Assembly: GCA_947388675.1 (NCBI GenBank)
Contig: CANDRW010000014.1
Span: forward strand, 1 to 43,302
DNA length: 43,302 nucleotides
Direction: 5' to 3'
Origin: an uncultured Clostridium sp.
GTDB taxonomy: Bacteria > Bacillota > Clostridia > TANB77 > CAG-508
The position numbers and the translations under genes were made by a program. This document shows positions 34,173 to 41,974 of the stretch, one piece after another. Under the pieces are notes generated by a model. The model searched no databases, was not told the origin of the DNA, and was given only the letters and a program-made list of their open reading frames with translations. Within the stretch, counting starts at the first letter, position 1. Every line of letters starts with the position of its first letter.

Positions 34173-36497
34173 ATGGCTGATGAAATGGTTTTAAGAACCC
34201 AAAAATGGCTTAATAGAACTTATGGAGGAAGGGCAGGATATGGTGATAATATACCAGAGAATGGACTAACAGGATGGACTACAATATATGCACTTACAAG
34301 AGCTTTACAAATAGAATTAGGCATAACAACCACAGCAAATAATTTTGGACCTTCTACCATTGCAAGATTTAATTCAAGATTTCCCAATGGAGTACAACAA
34401 CAATCTTATGATGATGAAACGGAAGATAATATCTATGGAATCATTCAAGGGGCGTGTTGGTGTAAAGGATATTCTACAGGTGCTAGTGACATAACAAGAC
34501 ATTTTTTTGGCGGAACAGGTGGAGCAATACAGCTATTGAAGTCTAACGCAGGTTGCTCAGATACTAGTTCAACCGTAACTCTTAATGTAATGAAAGCGTT
34601 ATTATCTATGGATCAATTTCAACTTGTTTATGGAGGATCTTCAAAAATTCAACAAATACAAAGAGAGCTTAATAATAAGTATGAAGCATATATTGGTTTA
34701 AGTCCATGTGATGGATATTATGGAAGAGAAATGAACTTAGCTATGATTAAAGTTCTTCAAGCAATTGAAGGATACTCTGTAGAGGATGCAACTGGAAATT
34801 TTGGTTCTGGTACGAAAGCAAAACTTCCGATTGTTCCTAGTAATGGTCAACTTAGCACTCAAAAAGAGGAACAGTCTATAAAATTGATAAGATATGCTTT
34901 GTGCTGCAATGGGTATGATATTTCAGTAGATTCAGGAGTATGGGATTCAACTCTTACCAATACAATTAAAGAATTTCAAAAGGATATGTGCATAAATCAA
35001 GTTGAAAAATGTGATGTTAATACTTGGATGGCATTGTTATTAAGTACAGGTAATCCAAGCAGAGATTCTATAGCATGTGATACAAGATTTGAAATGACCG
35101 ATTCCAGACTAAATTACTTAAAAAATGATGGATTTCAAATAGTTGGGAGATATTTAACGGGTGGTGATTTTAAAGAATTAAGATATGGAGAACCTAGTAG
35201 GATAATAAATCATGGAATGAAATTCTTCCCAATTTTTCAAGAGTCTGGTGCTGATTTAACTTATTTTACAGCATCAAGAGGAAAACAAGATGCAAAAAAA
35301 GCAGTTAAGGTAGCTAGGAGTCATGGAATTCCAGCACAAAACATTATTTATTTTGCCGTAGATTGCGATCCAACAGATCCTGAAATATCTCAATATATTC
35401 TCCCATACTTTAAGGCAATTTCAGAAAATATTGGAATATCTTATAAAGTTGGAGTATATGGAACAAGAAATGTTTGTACACAAGTAATGAATAATAATTA
35501 TGCAGTAACTTGTTTTGTTAGTAATATGTCTACTGGATACTCAGGAAATATGGGATTCAAAATGCCAGCTAACTGGAATTTTGATCAGTTCATTGAATAT
35601 AGAGGTATAAATACAGGTGATGCTGAAAATATGGATTTAGATAAAGATGCATATTCGGGAAAATTTCCAGTAGTAGAAGCTGTATATGATAATATTCTTA
35701 ACTATATTTTAAAAATTAGAGAATTAGAAACATTGTATGTTCAATACAAAGCAAGTAAAAATGAAAATTGCAGTAAACAAGAATTGATATTAGGAATAAC
35801 TAATTTTCTAAGAAACTTTAAATATGGAGATGTTATTTGGTATGCAGCAACTCTAACACCAATTGACAATAATTTTATCAACTATGTCAAATCAAATAAT
35901 ATGAATTTATATAACGCTTTAGCAGAATATGCAAGCTCAGATGATATAGCACTTAGCGATGTATTTGGAGGATTAGTAGATATAGGACATTTAGCTGCCA
36001 CTGTAGAAGGCTATTTATCAAGCACTTTGGCACCTGATTTTTGGTTTGGATGGGGTGGAGATTTATCTACTCTTATGAGAGATGTAAAGGATAGACAAGA
36101 AAAAGAGGGCGGAAATTATGTAGAAATTGCAAAAAGATTAATAGGTCAATCTGGTTCTTCTTTTCATTATGCAGATATGTGTACAGATGCAGATGGAATT
36201 AAAATTTCTAAAATGTTGTCTGCTACATCAAATGCATCGCATCCTGTATCTGATGTGCTTAATCACTATTTCTTAAATGAGGCAGAATTAAGAATTTCTT
36301 ATTATCTAATGGATTTAGATAATGTAAGTTTGCAGTTGGATAATTTAAAAGAGATTATAGCAAGAAAAATGTCTGGAGCATTTGAAAATACTATTTTAAA
36401 GCCATTCTTGGGACATATAATTTTTGAAAATGAATTACAAGATGCTTGCTATGAAGCATTTGCACAATATATTATTGATAATTATCCAGTAATTTAA
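34173..36497 (+). CDS. Peptidoglycan-binding + DUF1906 hydrolase-like protein with unknown C-terminal domain
   Basis: 774 residues, no signal peptide; ATG 34173 behind GAGAGG. Order: peptidoglycan-binding-like helical repeats (about 1-300, for example TQKWLNRTYGGRAGYGDN and IKEFQKDMCINQ), then a DUF1906/Rv2525c-like TIM-barrel domain (about 305-510: FQIVGRYLTGGDFKELR, FFPIFQESGAD, IIYFAVDCDPTDPE, YKVGVYGTRNVC, and NWNFDQFIEY with MDLDKDAY). Residues 510-774 are unrecognised, with FWFGWGGDLSTLMRDV and FHYADMCTDADGIKI, Asp-rich motifs suggesting a catalytic domain. Together with the holin it looks like a secreted effector or bacteriolytic protein. Confidence 0.75.
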   Translation: MADEMVLRTQKWLNRTYGGRAGYGDNIPENGLTGWTTIYALTRALQIELGITTTANNFGPSTIARFNSRFPNGVQQQSYDDETEDNIYGIIQGACWCKGYSTGASDITRHFFGGTGGAIQLLKSNAGCSDTSSTVTLNVMKALLSMDQFQLVYGGSSKIQQIQRELNNKYEAYIGLSPCDGYYGREMNLAMIKVLQAIEGYSVEDATGNFGSGTKAKLPIVPSNGQLSTQKEEQSIKLIRYALCCNGYDISVDSGVWDSTLTNTIKEFQKDMCINQVEKCDVNTWMALLLSTGNPSRDSIACDTRFEMTDSRLNYLKNDGFQIVGRYLTGGDFKELRYGEPSRIINHGMKFFPIFQESGADLTYFTASRGKQDAKKAVKVARSHGIPAQNIIYFAVDCDPTDPEISQYILPYFKAISENIGISYKVGVYGTRNVCTQVMNNNYAVTCFVSNMSTGYSGNMGFKMPANWNFDQFIEYRGINTGDAENMDLDKDAYSGKFPVVEAVYDNILNYILKIRELETLYVQYKASKNENCSKQELILGITNFLRNFKYGDVIWYAATLTPIDNNFINYVKSNNMNLYNALAEYASSDDIALSDVFGGLVDIGHLAATVEGYLSSTLAPDFWFGWGGDLSTLMRDVKDRQEKEGGNYVEIAKRLIGQSGSSFHYADMCTDADGIKISKMLSATSNASHPVSDVLNHYFLNEAELRISYYLMDLDNVSLQLDNLKEIIARKMSGAFENTILKPFLGHIIFENELQDACYEAFAQYIIDNYPVI

Positions 36498-36508
36498 GAT
36501 AATTATCT

Positions 36509-36541
36509 AAAAATCTACTAGTTTTTTACTAGTAGATTTTT
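36509..36541. terminator. Bidirectional terminator between convergent genes
   Basis: AAAAATCTACTAGT and ACTAGTAGATTTTT, a perfect 14-bp stem with a T5 loop, with A and T tracts on both sides. It overlaps the stop codon of the minus-strand gene. Confidence 0.8.
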
Positions 36542-36946
36542 CAGTAGTAATATAAGAAAAATTATAAAAGTTACAATAGAAATTACTAAGAACATTTCTC
36601 CTATATTATCTAATTGATATCCATGTTCTTTAACATATTGTAGTAAATTGCAATAATTAAAATTTCCTTCTAATGAATAGTGATGTTGCATTTCGCCATT
36701 TGAGTGATATATATATAATTCTCCAGAGTGAAAACCTAATCCATATGTTACTTTGGTAATGGAATCTTTATTATCTATTGTATCGGCTTCTATAGCTTTC
36801 ATAAAAGCATTTTTGTTAGTTTGATTTACATTAAAAACAATTTGCTCTTGATTAAACATAAAAATAGCCATAGCTACAAATGCAAATGCAATTAATAAAA
36901 AAATCACGCAGAAATATTTTGAATTGATAAAGCTAAAATAATTCAT
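36518..36946 (-). CDS. Two-helix membrane protein, unknown
   Basis: 142 residues. Transmembrane helices at about 12-31 (VIFLLIAFAFVAMAIFMF) and 117-137 (MFLVISIVTFIIFLILLL) flank an extracellular domain with THR-rich NVNQTNKNAF, VTYGLGFHSGELYIYH and HHYSLEGNFNYC. It is convergent with the large hydrolase gene and shares its terminator. Its place next to a possible bacteriolytic effector would suit an immunity or tolerance protein, but that is only inference. Confidence 0.65.
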   Translation of the reverse strand: MNYFSFINSKYFCVIFLLIAFAFVAMAIFMFNQEQIVFNVNQTNKNAFMKAIEADTIDNKDSITKVTYGLGFHSGELYIYHSNGEMQHHYSLEGNFNYCNLLQYVKEHGYQLDNIGEMFLVISIVTFIIFLILLLKNLLVKN

Positions 36947-37334
36947 AAATTAATATACCCTTTCCTCTTATTATTCTTTTTATTATATCACAAAGGATTG
37001 GAATTAAACATTAAAATATTCTTAATGATATTTTATTTCTTCGACAATTTTTGCGAGAAATCCTACAAAATATTTGTTAAAATTACAATAATTATGTTGA
37101 AAGAGTAGTATTTATAGTAAAAAAAAGTACCTATTATATTTACTAATATATCAAGCAAGAAATCTTATATGAATTTTTAGTAATATAGAGGTTTATAAAG
37201 TTTGATGATTTCGGTAAATAAGGAAAAGTTAATGCACAGTAAAGAAAATTTGCTTGTGTGGATATTTTTGTCCTTATTTATACGAGGACCTCCATGTAAA
37301 AATTAAACAATTTTAATTTTTATGGAGGTACAAA
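36947..37334. promoter_or_regulatory. Intergenic region with RBS-pairing hairpin
   Basis: 388 bases without a gene. It must hold the minus-strand promoter of the membrane protein and the plus-strand promoter of the sigma-like gene, neither of which is clear. A TTCGACA lies at about 37036. At its right end ACCTCCAT (37288-37295) and AAAAATT (37298-37304) pair with AATTTTT and ATGGAGGT (37315-37329) with a 2-base bulge and a 10-base loop, burying the GGAGG ribosome site of the gene at 37335. Confidence 0.55.
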
Positions 37335-37814
37335 ATGAAATTTCCAAAAAGGCGAAAAAGAGGAGATAATCCATATACTATATATTATTCTGATAGTAGT
37401 AAACAATATTTTGTAAGTTTTAAAGATGATAAAAATAATATGAATTGTATTACAGTATCAAAAGAGATTTTTGAAGCATTTAATCAATTTGAATTAGACG
37501 ATATTTCACAAATGAATGAATATGATAGACATATAGAACATTCTCAAATAAGTGAAATTACTTTGAACAAAAAGTTGCTAAATAAAATGTTAACAGTTGA
37601 GGAATGTGTGGAAAATGATATAAGATATCAAAATATTTATTCTTCTATTTTAAAGCTACCATTCAACCAAGCTAGGAGACTTATACTATTTTATTTTTAT
37701 AATTTAAAACAAAATGAAATTGCAAAAATAGATCACTGTTCTATAAGAGCCGTTCAGTATACTTTAAAAGTAGCACTAAAGAATTTAAAAAAAATATTAA
37801 AGGAGACTTCGTAA
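37335..37814 (+). CDS. Sigma-70 region 4-like regulator
   Basis: 159 residues. The C-terminal part LPFNQARRLILFYFYNLKQNE, then IAKIDHCSIRAVQYTLKVALKNLKKIL, is a sigma region 4-like helix-turn-helix as in small sigma-like proteins of Firmicutes elements. The N-terminus (FPKRRKRGDNPYTIYY) is basic and lacks a normal region 2. ATG 37335 has GGAGGT, which a leader hairpin can mask, suggesting translational control. Likely activates the lysozyme genes downstream or the element's transfer genes (inference). Confidence 0.7.
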   Translation: MKFPKRRKRGDNPYTIYYSDSSKQYFVSFKDDKNNMNCITVSKEIFEAFNQFELDDISQMNEYDRHIEHSQISEITLNKKLLNKMLTVEECVENDIRYQNIYSSILKLPFNQARRLILFYFYNLKQNEIAKIDHCSIRAVQYTLKVALKNLKKILKETS

Positions 37815-37831
37815 AATTACATATTAGTGAG

Positions 37832-37864
37832 GAAACAAGTAGGAAACAATTTCTTACTTGTTTC
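37832..37864 (+). terminator. Hairpin after the sigma-like gene
   Basis: GAAACAAGTAGGAAA and TTTCTTACTTGTTTC, 15 bp with one G-U pair and a 3-base loop, followed by AGTTTTC. Terminator or attenuator before the next gene. Confidence 0.55.
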
Positions 37865-37897
37865 AGTTTTCTAATTTTACAAAGGAAGGGAGAAAAT

Positions 37898-38293
37898 ATG
37901 GAGATAAAAAAAGACTTTACTTGTATATCAAAATGTTATTTTGACATACAAACTATTTTTAATTGTTGCGAGGTAGCGTTTCTTAAATTTATCAAGGAAA
38001 ATTCAGTATGCCAGCTAGAAAATTTAATTTTAAACATAATTAAAGAGTTATTTTGTCCTAATAATATATCTATGAAAAAATATATAACAAACTTTAAATT
38101 TAAACTTTCTACTGAAGAAATTATTATTTATGCAATACTAAGCTTTTATGATTTAGACGATATTTCTAATGCTAAATTTATTCAACAGTTTGAAAAGGAA
38201 ATCGAAGAGTATTCAATTAATGATGCACAAAATAGGCTTAACTACTTAATTAATAGTAATTGTATGTTAAACAAATTAATGTTTTTACAATAA
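37898..38293 (+). CDS. Small helical protein, unknown
   Basis: 131 residues from ATG 37898, behind AAGGAAGGGAG. All-helical with several cysteines (ISKCYFDIQTIFNCCEV, NSVCQLENL). No family recognised. It is translated just ahead of the GH25 lysozyme (14 bases) and probably co-regulated with it; perhaps related to the 115-aa protein at 39099. Confidence 0.5.
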   Translation: MEIKKDFTCISKCYFDIQTIFNCCEVAFLKFIKENSVCQLENLILNIIKELFCPNNISMKKYITNFKFKLSTEEIIIYAILSFYDLDDISNAKFIQQFEKEIEEYSINDAQNRLNYLINSNCMLNKLMFLQ

Positions 38294-38307
38294 AGGAGAT
38301 ATGAGTT

Positions 38308-39102
38308 ATGAAAATGGGAATTGATATATCTTCACATAATGGATATATAGATATGGCAAAAGTAAAAAAGTCTAATGTTAGTTTTATTATTTTAAGAGTG
38401 GGATATGGAATAGAGAATTTAGATGAATACTTTTTTAGAAACTATAAAGAAGTACAGAAGTACAATATTCCAGTAGGAGTATATTTCTATTCTTATGCAA
38501 CAAACAAAGTAGAAGCTTTAAAAGAAGCTCAATTTGTCATGAACACAATTAGGGGACTAAATATTGAATATCCAGTATATATTGATATGGAAGATTCAGA
38601 TGGTTATAAAAATAGCAGAAGAGTTACGTATTCTACTTGTATTGATATTTGTGAAGCTTTTTGTGATTTTATAGAAAAACAAGGATACTATGTAGGCATA
38701 TATGCTAATTTAGATTGGCTAAATAATAAAATAAATAATTCGAGACTAGATAGGTTTGATAAATGGGTGGCACAGTGGAATGATAAATGTGATTATAAAA
38801 AAAAGTATGGATTATGGCAATACTCTTCAAAGGGAAAGATTTCGGGAATAAACACAAATGTGGACTTGAATTATGCTTTAAAGGATTATATGCAAATTAT
38901 AAAAAGTGCAAATTTAAATCAAGGAAATAAACTAGAGAAAAATTATATAATAAAGAAAGGAGATACTCTTTCTGAAATTGCCCAGAAGTATAATATTGAT
39001 TGGCAAATAATATATGAACAAAATAAGGAGATTATTGGAGATAATCCTGACCTTATTATTCCAGGACAGATATTAACCATATACAAAGGAGAACGAGAAT
39101 GA
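38308..39102 (+). CDS. GH25 lysozyme with C-terminal LysM domain
   Basis: 264 residues, no signal peptide. GH25 domain about 1-195: GIDISSHNGYIDM, SFIILRVGYG, PVGVYFYSYA, catalytic-site YPVYIDMEDSD near 92, GIYANLDWL and LWQYSSKGKISGI with VDLNYA. LysM domain about 210-260: YIIKKGDTLSEIAQKYNI and IIPGQILTIY. It cleaves peptidoglycan glycan strands. The lack of a signal fits export through the holin encoded at 33521. It overlaps the following gene by 4 bases. Confidence 0.85.
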   Translation: MKMGIDISSHNGYIDMAKVKKSNVSFIILRVGYGIENLDEYFFRNYKEVQKYNIPVGVYFYSYATNKVEALKEAQFVMNTIRGLNIEYPVYIDMEDSDGYKNSRRVTYSTCIDICEAFCDFIEKQGYYVGIYANLDWLNNKINNSRLDRFDKWVAQWNDKCDYKKKYGLWQYSSKGKISGINTNVDLNYALKDYMQIIKSANLNQGNKLEKNYIIKKGDTLSEIAQKYNIDWQIIYEQNKEIIGDNPDLIIPGQILTIYKGERE

Positions 39103-39446
39103 AAGATGAAAAAGAAATTTTCATATTAAACGAATTATCAAAATTTAATATGAAGAGATGTTCAAAAGGATTTAAATATTTAAGCGAGGCTATTTTAATT
39201 TGCATTAAAGATCCTGACTATTTAGATAATTTAACGAAGTATGTTTTTCCTATTATTGCTAAAAAGTATAATGAAAAGTCATTACTTAATGTTAAATGGT
39301 GCATTGATCAAATACTAAAGACTATGTATAATAACACTTCTATTTCTCTTATTGCAAGTTATTTCAATATAGATGAAAATCTAAAACCAAGTTTGAAATT
39401 AGTAATTTATACTATTGTTAGTAAATATGAATGGAGATATAATTAA
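39099..39446 (+). CDS. Spo0A C-terminal-domain-like protein
   Basis: 115 residues overlapping the lysozyme gene (ATGA). The pattern NELSKFNMKRCSKGFKYLSE, then YLDNLTKYVFPIIAKKYNEK and VKWCIDQILKT, resembles the DNA-binding C-terminal domain of Spo0A, with no receiver domain. Stand-alone Spo0A-C proteins would bind 0A-box-like DNA and could link the module to sporulation or stationary phase. Confidence 0.6.
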   Translation: MKDEKEIFILNELSKFNMKRCSKGFKYLSEAILICIKDPDYLDNLTKYVFPIIAKKYNEKSLLNVKWCIDQILKTMYNNTSISLIASYFNIDENLKPSLKLVIYTIVSKYEWRYN

Positions 39447-39460
39447 TTTAAAATAAAAAT

Positions 39461-39486
39461 GGGAGTTTCTTATTTAGAAAACTCCC
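39461..39486 (-). terminator. Terminator between convergent genes
   Basis: GGGAGTTT and AAACTCCC with a 10-base loop. On the minus strand it is followed by ATTTTTATTTT, ending the secreted-protein transcript. Confidence 0.65.
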
Positions 39487-39516
39487 ACAAGTGAAGGGAA
39501 GATTAGCTTAATGGTG

Positions 39517-40086
39517 TTAGGTGTCTGTGACTGTTAGAATTACTATAAATTTGCTATTTGGTTCGAGTGAAGCCGAACCTACAGTTGTGCTATACTTAAA
39601 ATAGATTTGACGGCTTTGAGCAACCTTATACCAATAATTAGCAGGTTCACTAACATTACGGCAGTTGAGGTCGCAATATCCAATTACATAACCAGTAGTA
39701 TATTGTGCTACAATATGTAATCCCATCAAATGATTTTTTTTGGCTTCTGTAGACAAAGCAGCTCCCCAAGCAAATTTGGTTCCGTTTAAAGTGTGAATAG
39801 CTCCAGTAAAATTAGCAGGCAAATCCAGTTCTTCGTAGTAAATACCAGGAGAGACGACACTCGGCAAGTTGAGGGCGCTGATGCCATCCTCGTTTTGCTC
39901 AGAGGAAATCTTGTGAATTTCCAAGCCTTCCAGTTCTTCGACAGGCATACCAAGGATCTCGGCAGCCTGTTCCAAAGTAAGGGTAGTCTCTTCCGCATCC
40001 GCAGTAGGAACATCTGCCGCAAAGACAGCAGGAGTTAAGCTAAGGCACATAGCCAAAGCAAGGATCAGGGAAACGATTTTTTTCAT
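39517..40086 (-). CDS. Small secreted protein 2
   Basis: 189 residues. Signal peptide KKIVSLILALAMCLSLTP to VFAAD, a short acidic LEQAAEILGMPVEELEGLEI segment, then a beta-rich domain (ATG-side PGIYYEELDLPANFTGAIH; C-terminal FIVILTVTDT). The first 44 residues and the promoter are identical to the gene at 41594. Base composition is higher in GC at the signal-peptide end than in the surroundings, suggesting transfer or recombination. No in-frame CGG. Function unknown. Confidence 0.7.
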   Translation of the reverse strand: MKKIVSLILALAMCLSLTPAVFAADVPTADAEETTLTLEQAAEILGMPVEELEGLEIHKISSEQNEDGISALNLPSVVSPGIYYEELDLPANFTGAIHTLNGTKFAWGAALSTEAKKNHLMGLHIVAQYTTGYVIGYCDLNCRNVSEPANYWYKVAQSRQIYFKYSTTVGSASLEPNSKFIVILTVTDT

Positions 40087-40200
40087 GTTGTTACCTCCAA
40101 TTGAATTGTTGTTTTCGTTTGCCTATCTTCTCTTCACTTTCCTACTTTGCTATATTTATAACAAAGTAAATTTATATTGGAATTCCCAATACAGTTATCT

Positions 40201-40229
40201 ATTTTAATTACTTAATACTAAGAAGTCAA
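40201..40229 (-). promoter_or_regulatory. Promoter of secreted-protein gene 2
   Basis: On the minus strand TTGACT (40229-40224), a 17-base spacer and TAAAAT (40206-40201). Confidence 0.6.
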
Positions 40230-40231
40230 GA

Positions 40232-40250
40232 AAAGTAGAAGAAAGTGGAA
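40232..40250. promoter_or_regulatory. AAAGTRGAA direct repeats between divergent promoters (cassette 2)
   Basis: AAAGTAGAA (40232-40240) and AAAGTGGAA (40242-40250), 10 bp apart, between the -35 boxes of the divergent promoters, as in cassette 1. Confidence 0.6.
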
Positions 40251-40252
40251 AG

Positions 40253-40281
40253 TTGACTTTTTTTATATAGTTATATATAAT
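40253..40281 (+). promoter_or_regulatory. Promoter of FGE-fold gene 2
   Basis: TTGACT (40253-40258), a 17-base spacer and TATAAT (40276-40281). It lies just inside the inverted repeat, so inversion would carry it along with the gene. Confidence 0.7.
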
Positions 40282-40308
40282 AACACTATTAGCTAGGAGG
40301 TATTAAAA

Positions 40309-41307
40309 ATGAATAAAAAAAGAATTATAATACTTAGTATATGTCTAATAATAATTTGTCTGATAGTATTTTTTCTATGTTATTGGTATAGAAAAGAGAA
40401 AAATACTAATAGCGATATAAAAATAGATGAGATAGAGAAAATTTCAACTTACAATAACCCAATAGTTCCAGAGGGATTTAAAAAAGTAGAAACTGATTTT
40501 GCAAGTTGGAAATTAGAGAATGGAGTTCCAAAGGGGTGGAACAAAGGATTAGTAATAGAAGATAATATAGGTAATCAATTTGTTTGGGTTCCAATTGACT
40601 TAGAAAACCTACATTATGATTCTTATTACCTATCAGTTCGTGAACAATACAAAAAAGAATCGTTAAATATACAAAATAATGAAGATATACAAATACTAAA
40701 ATATGGAGGCTTTTATGTTGCACGATATGAGGCAGGTGTTCCAAAAGAGAAGCAAAATAATTTAGAAAATATAAGTGTTAATACGAATAACGTTATAGGA
40801 GTGCCTGTAAGTAAAAAAGGAAGTATCCCCTGGAATTATATTGATGCAGAAAATGCTGAAAAGAGCGCTAAAAGTATGTACAATTTAAGTCATTTAAAGA
40901 GTGGATTGTTAACAAACAAACAGTGGGAAGGTATTATGCAATGGCTTAATGGATGTAATTATAATGTATATGAAAATAGCTCCGAGTGGGGAAACCATAG
41001 TGATGTTAACTTTGAATTTTCAGGATATTATTCGACGGACCATGGGAAAAACTATCAATATGGTAAAGAAAAGATGAAGCGAGAATATAATATGATTTTA
41101 TCATGTGGAGCAACAGATAGAAATATGGCTAATAATATATATGATTTAGCTGGGAATTTACGTGAATATGTAACTGGCAATTCTAATTCAAATTATGAAG
41201 CTGCTGGAGGCTATTATGATAATATACATCAAAGTGCTTATGGAAGTGGTGGATATTCTCAAGCCTCTAACCAAATAGGGTTTAGAGTAGTGTTATCAAT
41301 TATATAA
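40309..41307 (+). CDS. Membrane-anchored FGE/SUMF1-fold protein 2
   Basis: 332 residues from ATG 40309, behind AGGAGG. N-terminal membrane helix (about 5-26) and an FGE-fold domain: GNQFVWVPIDLE, ILKYGGFYVARYEAG, GLLTNKQWEGIM, GATDRNMANNIYDLAGNLR and IGFRVVLSII. Paralogue of the protein at 32222: the first 60 residues after the membrane linker are about 94% identical even in DNA, while the C-terminal surface (EAAGGYYDNIHQSAYGSGGY) has diverged. No catalytic cysteine pair is evident. It lies alone between the arms of a perfect 296-bp inverted repeat and could be flipped. Confidence 0.75.
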   Translation: MNKKRIIILSICLIIICLIVFFLCYWYRKEKNTNSDIKIDEIEKISTYNNPIVPEGFKKVETDFASWKLENGVPKGWNKGLVIEDNIGNQFVWVPIDLENLHYDSYYLSVREQYKKESLNIQNNEDIQILKYGGFYVARYEAGVPKEKQNNLENISVNTNNVIGVPVSKKGSIPWNYIDAENAEKSAKSMYNLSHLKSGLLTNKQWEGIMQWLNGCNYNVYENSSEWGNHSDVNFEFSGYYSTDHGKNYQYGKEKMKREYNMILSCGATDRNMANNIYDLAGNLREYVTGNSNSNYEAAGGYYDNIHQSAYGSGGYSQASNQIGFRVVLSII

Positions 41308-41321
41308 ATTCTATTATATTT

Positions 41322-41364
41322 AAAATAAGAAATAGAAAAATAAATTTTCTGTTTCTTATTTTTT
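41322..41364 (+). terminator. Terminator of FGE-fold gene 2
   Basis: AAAATAAGAAATAGAAAA and TTTTCTGTTTCTTATTTT, 17 of 18 pairs, followed by T residues. Confidence 0.65.
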
Positions 41365-41428
41365 CTATGTTGAAATAATCTATTTTGTTTTTAATTTATT
41401 TATATTCTTATTCCAAATTTTCTATTTT

Positions 41429-41724
41429 TTTCCACTTTCTTCTACTTTTCTTGACTTCTTAGTATTAAGTAATTAAAATAGATAACTGTATTGGGAATTC
41501 CAATATAAATTTACTTTGTTATAAATATAGCAAAGTAGGAAAGTGAAGAGAAGATAGGCAAACGAAAACAACAATTCAATTGGAGGTAACAACATGAAAA
41601 AAATCGTTTCCCTGATCCTTGCTTTGGCTATGTGCCTTAGCTTAACTCCTGCTGTCTTTGCGGCAGATGTTCCTACTGCGGATGCGGAAGAGACTACCCT
41701 TACTTTGGAACAGGCTGCCGAGAT
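41429..41724. repeat. Right arm of 296-bp inverted repeat
   Basis: Exact complement by eye of 39956-40251; holds promoter TTGACT (41451-41456), 17 bases and TAAAAT (41474-41479), the leader and the signal-peptide region of secreted protein 3. Confidence 0.85.
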
Positions 41725-41938
41725 TTTTGACCTTCCTATTGAAGAATTGGAAGGTTTAGAGATTCTTCCAATGCCAAATTCAAATGCAAGGATCCAATAT
41801 GAACTCAATCCTGCCATTTATTATGAAGAGGTTTCTATTACAAGTTTTACAAGTAATCTTCATAAGATTAATGGACGTCGTTTTCAATGGACGTATACAG
41901 TGGGTGACCTTAATCCTGAGGGAGAATGCTTTAGTTAA
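41594..41938 (+). CDS. Small secreted protein 3, probably shortened
   Basis: 114 residues. Signal peptide and acidic segment are identical to the 39517 product up to residue 43, then diverge (FDLPIEELEGLEILPM, INGRRFQWTYTVGD). It aligns with the first part of the 189-aa protein but stops where that protein continues, so it may be a truncated copy whose 3' end was lost beside the recombinase gene, or a short variant. ATG 41594 has GGAGGTAAC upstream. No in-frame CGG. Confidence 0.6.
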   Translation: MKKIVSLILALAMCLSLTPAVFAADVPTADAEETTLTLEQAAEIFDLPIEELEGLEILPMPNSNARIQYELNPAIYYEEVSITSFTSNLHKINGRRFQWTYTVGDLNPEGECFS

Positions 41939-41974
41939 GTACACTAAATAATTCTCCCCATAAAATGCTTTAAA

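Larger units (their letters stand above)
39956..40251. repeat. Left arm of 296-bp inverted repeat
   Basis: It covers the signal-peptide coding region, leader and promoter of secreted protein 2. By eye it is identical to the complement of 41429-41724. The two arms bound a 1177-bp segment carrying FGE-fold gene 2. Confidence 0.85.

Noticed and set aside
32222-41307. Active sulfatase-maturing formylglycine-generating enzymes
   Set aside because: The catalytic cysteine pair is not evident and there is no sulfatase nearby; only the fold is supported.
39956-41724. Insertion sequence bounded by the 296-bp repeats
   Set aside because: No transposase between the arms, and the arms are promoter plus coding sequence of real genes.
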